NCBI RefSeq assembly: GCF_023078275.1
Contig: NC_062978.1
Location: forward strand, 25,317,967 to 25,381,966
Length of the DNA stretch: 64,000 bases
From: Leguminivora glycinivorella
Taxonomy: Eukaryota > Arthropoda > Insecta > Lepidoptera > Tortricidae
Direction of reading: 5' to 3'
Shown here: positions 28,201-40,200 of the stretch, one piece after another
Layout of the letters: the number at the start of each line of letters is the position of its first letter
How positions within the stretch are numbered: the stretch's first letter is position 1
Translations under genes and position numbers: made by a program
The notes under the pieces: model-generated
What the model saw: only the letters and a program-made list of their open reading frames with translations
What the model was told of the DNA's origin: nothing
Database searches by the model: none

Positions 28201-31200
28201 TAAATTATAATTAAATACATCAATTTCTTACTAATGATAATGAGTAAGTATACAAAGGTGTTAATTTTGCTCATCACATGTGACTCTCTTCTTTTGAGCT
28301 GTTTGATAAATCAATTAACGCCGACAAGTAACAAGAAGCTTATCTACCTAACCTGTATATATTGCATAGCTGAATAGAGTCTAATTTCTTGGCGCGTGCA
28401 TGCCTACGCTGGCAAAAGCAGGTCAACAACATTATTGGAAAACTGCAATACTGACATTCTCTATATTGTTATAATGTTCGCATGTTCGCATTTATGGATT
28501 TGATACAATAAGAAGTGGTCGTTCAAGTAATAAGTTCAAGTAAGTAATTATTTTATTTTTATTATATACTTTTAGTAAATATTATGTGATAATTTAAATA
28601 CATTATTATTATTTATTTATTTAAACTTTATTTTACAAAAGAAAAACTTAAAATTACAAGAGGTAGATTTAATGCTTAATAGTAAGGCTTTATTAAAGGT
28701 AATACTTATTGTGTTACAGTTTCAACATGTGCGAACATTGTGACCCCGAGGATCCTTTTACCCATGCTCAAGAGTGGAACACCCAGACATTTGAAGACGC
28801 ATATCCAGAACTTGCCAACAAGCATGACGTGACCATTACAGCACCATCAATAGAAACACCCAACAAAAAGAAAATAAAAACTAAACAGCGTGCTCCAAAA
28901 CGTAAATTAAAATCATCCACTACTTTTGTGAAATGTAGAAAATCCGTTGCTGAGGGACCCCGTCTGATACAAATAAAAATCATCGGCTTACGTAACGGGC
29001 AGGAAAGCCAGGCAGAGAGTGATGATGAAGAAAATATGATCTTTAGTGCTCAATATATAGCCAGCGAACCAGTGGACAATGTTGTGGATTCGGCATACAG
29101 TTTAATAAATCAAATCTCTAAATCAATGTTACAAGAAAATTTCTGAGTTTATTGTTAAGGTTAAAAATGTATGTGTGCGTAAAATAAAAAAATAAAAAAT
29201 GGGTCTTTCATTACAGACTTTTATTTATTATCATTAAAACATAATACAGTGCTTATTTCTAAAATAGTAAACATCGTTATAAATCTTGTGCAGACACAAT
29301 AGTATCAAAATACCACTTTTTAATACATATAACATTTTTTAAAGCACATTTTTTTCATGATGCAGGCAGTTATATGCACTAGACTTATTACAATATTTTT
29401 CATGCAAATGTAGAAAATTAGGACAATCTTGTTCACCTAAATCTATTACAGCACAATTAGCACACAAATCTTTAACCCACTTAATTTTTTCCGCTCCTTT
29501 TACATAAATGTTCTTGTTATTTAAATGGTTCACAATCATTCTTTTAAATTCTCTGTGATCGACAAATCCTTCCCTCCATAAAATCCCGTGGTTTTTTTCT
29601 AACCATATTACTCTTTTTCTTTCTTGCTGAGATAAATGAGAAAACGTGTAGGGTGGTTTTATTAAAAAGACTTGCGTGTATTCTTTAGTACTAAGTGCGA
29701 ATTCCTTTATTATAAAATCGTTATTTAATGATTTAAATCCTTGAACATCCACGAATAAGCTTTTAGTGCTCATGATATTTTCCTTGTTATATTGCTAAGA
29801 GGTCTATACTCTATAATGCTATCATTCAAAATAAGACAATACGCAGATGTTTGATCGGGTATATCCTCACTGCACTCTATTTCAACTCTGATGTCAACAA
29901 CACCCGATTTTAAAGTGTCACTTTGTCTTGAACAATCCACGAAAAACAATGGTGCTATTTCTTTGAAATCGTAAGGATTTAACAAGGGTGCCTGACTACG
30001 ATTATAGTAGGACTGTTGGAATTTAGAATATTGCTCGTATAATATAGCATACTTCTCATCGGAAAAACTAACATTCAAATTTTCATAAGGATAATATATA
30101 GAATTCAAGAAAACTTTAACCTCTCTCAAGTTACAATGATCGAAATGTGTTATATCTTTGTCGGACGCATTTTTCCTACCAGTTTTCAAACCAACTATAA
30201 CATACCGAGGTTTTTCGATTTGAGATGAAGTTTTAATAGCCCAAGAGTGCTTGGAAGTTTTTGGCAGCAGTGGATATTCGAAGAGGTCCCAGTTTCTGAA
30301 CGCAATTTGTATTGCACGATCTTTTTCCACATATTTAAGAAGATTCAGTCTTTCCCGATCGGAAACCTTAATATGAGGCATACGCCATACCACTTTTGAT
30401 AAAGTAACATTGTCTATATATTCATTTGGGTTCAATTTAACGCTATTCAAGTTAGTGTTAGAGCGTAAAAGTATAAGTTCATGTTTGCAATTAATAATAA
30501 TTTTGTTGTAGTCTTCAGCAAAGCCCAAAATTTTGTTTAATGGTATAGAAGCAGAAAATAAACCTTGGGTAACTTTAGTACCTTTTATGTCCCACCCCCA
30601 CGACTTTGCCATTCTCGCTTCATGTTCACTCATGGATAAAAGAGATTTCATTGTTGTTGTGATTCCTGCATTTTTTATTTTGTCTATTTCAATTCCATTC
30701 AGTTCGTATCGAATGTCTTGAAAGAAATGGAGGACAGGGTTATTGGTAAACAGGACGCTCGACACGGGTTGTTTTGTTTCTCTGTTCATCACTGTAATAG
30801 TACCTTCTATGTATAATGTGCTAGCTGAAGGCAACACGTACATATCTTGCTGATTGATGGGTATGCGAATTTCATCGTTCAAATTAAAACTTGTAACGTA
30901 AGGTTTGTACGAGTGGTATTCATAACTTTCGATTGAGTTATCATAGCTAAAGGAGTTTGCTAAGTCCAGAATGCTCATTTTAGTAAACCGATTGATCTGA
31001 GAAACAAAATATTTTCACTAGTGAGCCTGCTTTTCGGTCTTCTTTTCTTGATAGCACCAAGGGTACTGCCTGATTTATCACGGTTCACTGCTGTTTTATT
31101 GAAATCAATCATTTTTTTCTCAGGTGTAAATATATTTGAATCTCTTCTCCGCGTAAATTTATCAATTGGTTGTTGGTATCTAGTAGTCTTATTTTAAGAG

Positions 31201-34200
31201 AACTTAAAGTATTTTGAGTGACGGGAAAATAAATAACGTTTTTAGGCGTCTCTATTATTCTATACCCTGGAGGCACATTAGGTACAAATTCATGAACTAT
31301 ATGGCTCGGTTTTCCGTTGATAAATGATCCACTAATGATATCACATTCGATTCGAACTATAGTCGTCGATAGAATGGACACTGGAAATGGAGATTCCATT
31401 AATATATTCGCAGGAACAGTTTCATTACCGAAACCTAGTAGTTTACCTATGGAGTTATCGCCACCAAAATGTATGCTCTTAGAGCAAAAAATAGATGTTT
31501 TTAGAGTATTATTATTACACAAAAGTTTAAAAGAACAGCCTTGAACATGTGTTTTTAAATAATCGTTTAAATCCTGGAGTTCATAAGAGCCTTCTGGTAT
31601 CTCCAATACTTCACCCTCACCGTAGTAAAATTTGCAATTTCGACTATCTATGTTAGGTATTGAATTAAACGTAGATAAATACAGTAGACCACATTCGTAT
31701 TCACCGTCCAATTGAAGTTCAGGCGAATAATTTGTTGTAAGACTAGAGGAGGTTCCCGTTATGGATAAAGTGAAAGACATCGTGTAAATGACATTTTTTT
31801 TATTAGTGTTAACAATTTAAACGCCTCTGCCAAAATTGTTTTAAATATTTTAAGCATAAATGACCACAATTTACAGTATTAAATTGTTGGAACTGCCTAT
31901 AATTATATGAAATATCAAATCTTTTCAAATATATTATCAACTCTAATGGCGGTTTAATATCGCCGAAGCTATTATAATATTCACAATATTTTTTATCCTT
32001 TGCATAGGCTACCCAGTGAGTTCCTTGGTTTTTTGATTCGTCTAAGTTAATTATCGCGCATTCTCTACGCTTAGGAAGTTTGGGTAAGCGGTCTCTCATA
32101 AATACTCCTCTAAAATAAGGTATACCCGTTGAATTGTTGATAATATCGACATTTGTGAGAGCTCGACTGGGTAACCTACCATTTAGTTTTTTGAGGTTTT
32201 TAAGCATAGTCCTTTGCCATTTCTGTACGGTTTTATATGTAATCCTTTGCCCAACGCTATGGATTCCATCATTTTGTTGTGACGTTCAGATTCCGCTAGT
32301 TTATTTCTTGCCGCTTTGTAGTCTCCTACAGCTTTAGCTATTCCTGCCGCGCCGCCTGCCAGAGAACCCAGAGCCGATAATCCCGCGAATATAGGAATCA
32401 ACGGTAATATGCCTCCAGTTTTTGGAATAGGTATTATACGAGGTATCCGCATACGACTTGTGTTAGGAAATATTTTCTTCGCAGCTGTATAAGCACTGCT
32501 TATGATATTTCCATTCTTTTTTTTCTTTAATTCGCTACGTATTTTTGTAACTAAGTGCTTAAATGACTCAACACCTGCTCCTGTCTTAATTTTTGATTTC
32601 ATAACTTTACTAACCAGCCATGACGCCAGTTTTTCTCCTTTCCCAGCGTTTTTTGCATTCATACGTCGCTTAGCCATTTTATAAAGTTCTAAATCAGCCT
32701 TATGTCGATCCTCTATACGTGAATATTTGTCGTAAGCAATATCGTGCTGCATACAAGCTGAATCTAACCCGTTGATACCTTTATCACCCCGTCTTAAGCG
32801 TTCTTGTAATTTAGTTCCAGGGCCGCAATAATTGTACCCAGGTATGTGTAGTTCAAATGGAAGATTATTAATGGCACTATTTAAAAGTCCTCTTCCTTTC
32901 ATAGTCAGTTAACTAGTGATAAAGTAACATTCGCATCAGTATTATAAATAGATTTACCTTTATACAACAGCACTGCGCTCAATCCAACTATTTTCGCTTG
33001 TACTAAGACCCAACCACTTAACGTATAGCTTGTTGCCTTTTCTTTTCATTATTTTCTCTATAAGATAAACATTAGGATACTTTGTTTTTTGCAGCTCTTG
33101 TTCATAAAAGGTGCCTAATATTGAATTTTTTCGTTGATCCTCTAAGTAATATGTAACGGGTATAGTATTCTTAACTTGTTTTATTGTAAATAATTCTGTA
33201 GACCAATTAGGCGTATAACCTTTATGAAAAGCGCCTTTGTACTTGCTTATACGTACGCAATCCCCTACACTGAATTTGTTGGCCCTTGTTTGTAGGTATG
33301 AGCGAGGTTTGTTTAGTATAGATTTTATTTCAGACTCTTTATGGAAATCAACATCTATCGGTCTACACCTTATTGTGCGATGAAATGTATGATTATATGA
33401 ATTCACAATATCATGTAAAGGTTTTCCAAACCATTTGTAATTGCCAACAAAACTAAAATATTTATACAGTTTGCCTTTTAAAGTTTTTATAACCCTTTCT
33501 ACAATTGATGCTTTTTTAACTGAATAGGTTGAATAATGGTTTATCTGCAAGGATTCCAAATAATTTTTAAATTCAGTATTGTAAAATTCTTTCCCCAAAT
33601 CTGTCTGTAGATGTTTAGGTTTGCGTTTTGCAGTGTCAATTAGTTGCCTAAAAGCGTCTTTGGTCTCAAATTTGGTCTTAGATTTCATCGGAATTCCCCA
33701 TATGTATTTTGAAAATGTATCAATGACAACCAAAACGTACTTATAACCCTTATTAATATTATGAAATTTTTGTAAATCCAGTAAATCTGCTTGCCACAAA
33801 TCATCTATGCCTTTTAGTACAACTGAACGCCGCGCAAAATTTTTGCGAGCAGACCTATGAATTTCATTTACTATTTGGTTCTTTTCCATTACTGAGTCTG
33901 CTCAAAATACCCTCAGTTTCCTTTTTTGTATAAAAGTTCAAGTTCAACTGGCGCTGCAAGCTATGAATTTGTGAATTTATAGTTTCAAGCAAAGAATCCA
34001 ATTCACTTTTTTTGTAAGTGCCACTAAAGAGTTGATCAACATATTGTTTGTTTACACCATCAGTAGACAGCACAGGTGTATTAACACCTTTCAGTCGAGA
34101 CGATTGTAAATCAAAATCGCCATTATCAGCGCGAATTAGTGCCCTTTCGCCAAATTCCGAAAATTCTAATACTCGTAAGCGTTTATGTACATGGTGTCCA

Positions 34201-37200
34201 AATTTATCAATGTTCATTTTGCTATGTATCATGCTTTATTAAAAGATTAAGATTGACTGCGGATCTAAAGTATCGTTAGGTCATTATATATCTTTCAATA
34301 TGTCTGATTCTTTCAATTCTTCAATTATAGATATTATTTCGTTATCTAACCCTGTATTACCAGCATCCCGGGATGCAATAAGTAGCTTTAATCTTTCAAC
34401 TAACTCATTTGGATCATCCCAATAAACGTATGAAATATTATTGGTTACCTTTTTCATAGTTGGGAGCCCTTGTCCCTGGACATTACTCCCATTACTTTTT
34501 AAACGTTCTTTAGTATATTTAAACATAGGCCTTATGATTTGTAAATATTTTCTACCTTTGTTGCTTTTTATAGGTTTATTTGGATTAAAGTCACGCCTGT
34601 GTGCATTCGTTTCTAATAGCAGTAACTTATAATTAAGTTTATCTTCTTCAGTTATAACTTCAAGTTCAGGCACTTTTGTAAATAATAATTCCTTCAAACC
34701 CGGGGTTAAATTGTAAGTTTTTCCGCTAATTACTATACTGTTATTATCAAGCGCTACCACATGCGATCCGAGCATAATTTTACCACGTTCTTTGTGTACG
34801 CCAAAAGGGATATTCTCCAAATTATACGAAATGTTACCATCACTATTATCATCTCCGGGAGAATCTATCGAATCAGAAGTCTTAAAAGAGAACTCATCAG
34901 CTGATTCCTCGCTATTAATACTGTCATCTAAAGAGGCGTTGCTTCCATCATAAACGTCTCTACTTTTAGAGATCGTAGAATTCACACCAACGGTGTGAGT
35001 AGTACTTTCCTTATCACTGGCCTCAGGGCTGAATTTCAATCGCTTAATTGAGTTTTTCCAGTCTGTATCATCAGTCTTAAATTCGTCGCTAAGGTAATTA
35101 TTTTCATTATTAAAGTTACTTTTTTTATTACTTTTAACCATCTCATTGAGAGGTTCTGTTATTGGTTTTAAAACTGACTCTAATGTCATTTCATTGGCCG
35201 TTTTGATGTTACGAATTAACTTAACTTTTCTCTTTACAGCCTCAGCTGACTGAAGCAGCTTCTCTTTTAAATTCTTCTCTTCGTTCATTACGATGCAACC
35301 TCGTTGGAATTATATGAAGAAATGGCGGTGTAATGTAATTGCGGCATTCTAAATACATTCATCTAAAATAATAAATGTATCAAAACCCGATCTATAGCAT
35401 CCTGAATTCTTCGCACAATCCTTATTTATTACTAAGTAGTTGTGCGGTTGGTTCCATACAGTGGCACACATATCTCTAAACTGGTTCCATCGCATATCAG
35501 TTCCAACGTGTTCATCATAAATATGTCGTAAATTAATTTCGTCTTGTTTAAACAAAATAATCAGATTTGCATTATCTCTTATTAACTGTTTAGGTATTTT
35601 GCTGTAGGTTTGATTCAAGTAAAAACTATTAATGTTTTTGTGTCGTCCCATCGCAAAGTAATCCCTTATATTATTTTGATTTTCACATGCAACGTCATCA
35701 AATATGAATACAGAGTCATTAGCTGCATCCTGAGGACTCACGACTTCATCATTTTCGCGATATTTGAAATAATTTACTGAGGGAACCAATGACAACACTT
35801 TTTCTAGATAGTTGTATAAAGGTTGATAAAGAGTTTTTGAATACACATACACATTTTGAAAACGAATTCCTTGTTCATGTAAAAGAAGACCTATCATTAG
35901 ATTGGTCTTTCCACAATTAGATGGTCCACAAATGACGCAACGGATTGAATTCGGTAAAAGTTTTCCATGATAAGAATTCTGTTTTGAACAGTTTGAAGCT
36001 AGTATGTCAAACCGAAGGGTTTGAGGTTGCTTAACAAACTTCATAGTAAATACTCGTTAGTTAGCAACGTCTTGTTATAATGAAATGTTAATCCATAATG
36101 ATGACTTACATTGTCAACTCGATTAATATGCCTGCTTTGGCCGCGAAACGCTCGAACGGTATGAAGTGATTTTAAACACAACTATTATCGTGAAAGGATA
36201 TCGATGTGGTTTAAACTTCCTAACGATGATGATACAATTCTTGCCCAGATATTTGAGGGTTAGGATGTATTTGGGAGTTTAGACCACTGGAATGAGTTTG
36301 AGCGAGAATCGCTCGAACGAAATGAAAGTGGTTTAAACTTCCCAAATATATACTACTTGTAGTGTAGAACGCTGTACAATTTAAATATACGTATTACCTG
36401 CACGGGAAGCATGGTCGCGCGATAGACGATAAAATATCAGGCCGTCCCTATCGCACTTACATATAGTGCGATGGGGACGGCCTGCTATTTTATCGTCTAT
36501 CGCGCGACCATGCTTCCCGTGCTGGGCTTCTATTTTATTCTATCACGTCTATAGATAAAAAAAAACTCTTATAAATACAAAAAAACAACGAAAACTTTAT
36601 TTTTGGCCGGTATTCGAAACCCTGACACCTGCGATGTGTCTGCGAATATTAGACCGACCCTCTTACGACTGAGCTACGTGCTGCCGATGCGCGGTTGACG
36701 AAATTAACGACCATATTTTGCGTTTACGAACGCGAAAGAAGATGCATGAAAACTCGAAATTTTATATACCTATATATTATATATGTATACAAGAATTGCT
36801 CGTTTAAAAGTATAAGATAGGTAAAGTCTCCGCCGTAAAGGAGCGTTTTGAGAGCGTGGCGTGAACGGGGCGAGAAGCGAGACCAAGCTTTAATAGGTAT
36901 ACAGATTTGCTAACCTGCGGCAAAGGGCACGGCATGCCGATCATTTGAAACGCCTTGCCAACGTACGGGTCCTTGTTAATGGAGTCGCAGATCTTTTCAA
37001 ACTTCATTTCCACAAAACTGCGTTTGTACTCGTTGTGCAGAAACTCGAAGAAAACTAAATGCAACTGAAAATATATAACAACGTGAACCTAACTCACATG
37101 TTCTCAAAATATGTTTTGAAGTTAATGTAAATAAGGTACAGCGGGGCAAATCCCCCACTGAACACGAGTGCCATAAGTAACCAGTGGACACTTTAATTAA

Positions 37201-40200
37201 TAATGTAAACATGGAAAAAAATTGACCAGTTGCATTTGCCCCCCAGTCGAAATTGATCCGCTGTACCTTATGAGTACTGAAAATGGGACCAACAAAAAGT
37301 CGCAAAAAATATAAATGAAAAAAAAAGGGAACAAATAATAGAGAACTTGACTGTAGTTAAAATAAAATATTTTATACCATGCACGAAATAAAGCATCAGA
37401 TAATTATAAGGAAAACATGGACAGAAGTTATGTTTAAATCCAATTTATATTTAACAGGTTAGGTAGAAATATATAAAGTAACTGAGTTGAACGTGACATC
37501 GCTCAATTCGATGTCATATAAATTCCATATTAGCAAGTCGTTTAAATTCGTTTTGACAGTTCTTAAAAATAAGCTGATTTGACTAGGAGGCAAGTAGCCT
37601 ATTTCCAAACCATGTTCGACAGTGAATTTTGTCAATTACCGTACCGAAGTGTCAAAATTTAGAGGTGTTCAGTAATGAAATCTGCCGAATTTAAGAAAAT
37701 GTCGAGTTAAAGAAAGTAGCGATCAAGTAGAATAGTGAATTCAATAGTGCAACCCTTCGTTTCCCGGCCTGGTGCCGTAGCCGAATGTCATTTCTCCGAC
37801 GCGAAACGAAAACGAAACGCTGCGAAAGGTAGTCTGACTCTGTCACGCCAATACGCACGAGCGATAGAAATAGCTATCTACAAGTTTTATATTATTTATT
37901 ACTGTCCAATTAACCGAAAAAAATACTTAATTAGGCAAAAACATCATTAGCCATGTTAATCTATAGATTGTCTGCGCATGACGTGTAAATCGAATTGAGC
38001 ACAAAATTTTCTGACATTTAAGTTCTGGCCACAGAACTTTATTTATATAGAAGAAACAAGTTCATCTATTTGTATAGGGGCCGAGCGTGTCAAATTTGTA
38101 CAGAAGTTGTTTCTTGCCTGTAATTTTAAATATGTCTCAGGCTCTTGATTGTTCATAATTTTTGTGTTGTTGCAATTGAATATCACGTAACGAGGCATTT
38201 TTTATGTTTTGATTGACTTCAACTTACAAAAATTGACGCCCGAAAGCTGCAAGCTGCGATTAAAGACGGACAACTCAGTGGATTTCACTGAGTTCATTTG
38301 ACACGCTAAGTAGATACGTTTGCTTGATCTATGGTATATATGACATCTGTGGTTCTGGCATAAAGTTCATCATGTCAGTGATTGACTCGACATGAAGTTA
38401 GGTTCTATGACGTCACTACACGTCTTTAATGGAAACATCGAATGACACACATTTTTAATCGAAAATACGTAGCCACCATACACTTTTAATACCCAAAATC
38501 TATAAAAATTGGTTTCTTATGTCAAATAATACAGGAAACAATCATTTCTTGTGCCAAATTCGATAAGAGTACTAGCCTATTTTAGGCAAGCCGGTGGGAA
38601 TCCGCTTGTATGGACCAGACGCTGCTGCTGTATAGTAATGTACGACATTTACTCACAGAAACGTTGTTTCCAAACTCCATCTTGGAGGTGCCCTCTATGT
38701 TGACGTAATACCCGCTCCTCCTGCCATACCTCCTTACTTTGAGCGTTCCGTTCGGGTATATGTACTTCTCATTGATATGCGTCACCGTTGCCCGCTCAGG
38801 AATCACTTGTAGGCTCTAAAAATAACAATTATCTTACAATAGGCTTTTTTGACAAACCGTTACCGCCCGACAGATTGATAGTCAGTAGGCGCCTTTAGGG
38901 TTCCCATACAAATATATTAACGATAGTAGGTAATTCGTAGCTGTATATCAGGCCGCAGGCCCGTCGTGAGCTTCTCAAGACACTTTTACTATTGGGTCGT
39001 GTGTAACCTCCAACTTCCCGGACCGCCGGCGAGCCGATCAGGGACGCTCCGGGCCTTCGGCCCTACGCGGAACTCGGCCTTCGGCCTTCGCTCGGCTCCG
39101 AAGCTCCGCCGTCGGGCCTTCGGCCCGCCGGCTACGCTTGTTTAGACACTTTTGTAAGGAAATTGTATGGGAGCACTTTCTGCCCGCGGCGAGGCCTTCG
39201 GCCTCGCCTGAAATTACTTGGAATTGGCCCGGGTGGGAGCCCAAAGTCGAGCTCCGGGCCTGCGGCCCTCCGCGGGGTCGGCCTTCGGCCTTCCACCCTG
39301 AAGCTCGCCCTTCGGGCTCGCGAAATTACTTGGAAAATTGATTTTGCCATAACGGCGGCCATCTTGGATTTTCGAAAAAAATTTTTTGACATTTGTAATC
39401 TGGGGGGCCATACCTCTCGGCATGCCAAATTTGAGCGCGCTCGGACCAACTTGAAAAAAAAAAAAAGTCGGCCATTTTGAATTTTTTTTTGATGCAACTT
39501 TTTTCTACTCGGGCTCCTGTATGACATTTGGTCGAGCACCCTATAGCTATCTCCTACCGTTTAAGAGTTGCCATACAAAAAAAAAGTGGCCAAATTTTTC
39601 GCATTTGTAGCATTTTTCAAATTTTTTTTTTATTTTTGAAATCAGGGCCCCCCAAAGATTCTTTGACCAAAATTTCAAATCTCTAGGATGAATTTGAAAA
39701 ATGACCAAAAAAAAAAGTCGGCCTCCAAAACTGCCCAGATATTGGATTACGAGTTGGATTGTAAGTTTTCACATACAGTGGCAAAATGTAAATATATACA
39801 TTAATCAGTTTAGCTTTGAAAACAAACGAAATAGAGGAATAACGTGATTTTTACGAAAATCTTAAATTCGCTGTATTTTTTGGACTATGTGGAGACTTCT
39901 AGACTACATAAACTAATTACAGATGCACTTATAATATTGTAAGTGGAACGTTTATATCAATCTAACACAGAGAAAGGCACGTCACGAGGCAATATGCTCG
40001 CGCGGCAACTGTCCTATACACCGTGTTTTTTTTTGTTTTCCGTTAAATTTGACACGCAGTTGGGTTCATCATCAGGAACCACCCTGGATATCGCTTTTTG
40101 TTGAATACAAAATAAATTTCGTTTCCATACATAATAAATGGATTAATTATTGTGAGAGGACCTTAATCATAACATTAAAGTCATTGTCAAGTGTTTGACG

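Larger units (their letters stand above)
20630..36357. mobile_element. Complete Polinton/Maverick element, 15,728 bp
   Basis: Delimited by inverted repeats beginning AGTAGTATATATTTGGG and by a 6-bp target duplication, TGTAGT, at 20624-20629 and 36358-36363. Family knowledge: Polintons are 15-20 kb self-synthesising eukaryotic transposons related to adenoviruses and virophages, with 6-bp duplications and AG...CT ends. The expected set is present: DNA polymerase B, retroviral-type integrase, packaging ATPase, adenain-like protease and two jelly-roll capsid candidates. The plus-strand genes fill the left half and the minus-strand genes the right half, converging near 29.2 kb. The terminal repeats show no differences by eye, which points to recent insertion, but the polymerase has two frameshifts. 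It sits in an intron of the DUF1091 gene, itself inside eIF5B intron 7. Confidence 0.97.

Noticed and set aside
39038..39539. Several open frames on both strands in the GC-rich block
   Set aside because: They follow from the repeated GGCCTTCGG motifs and their low stop frequency; no domain or splice context.
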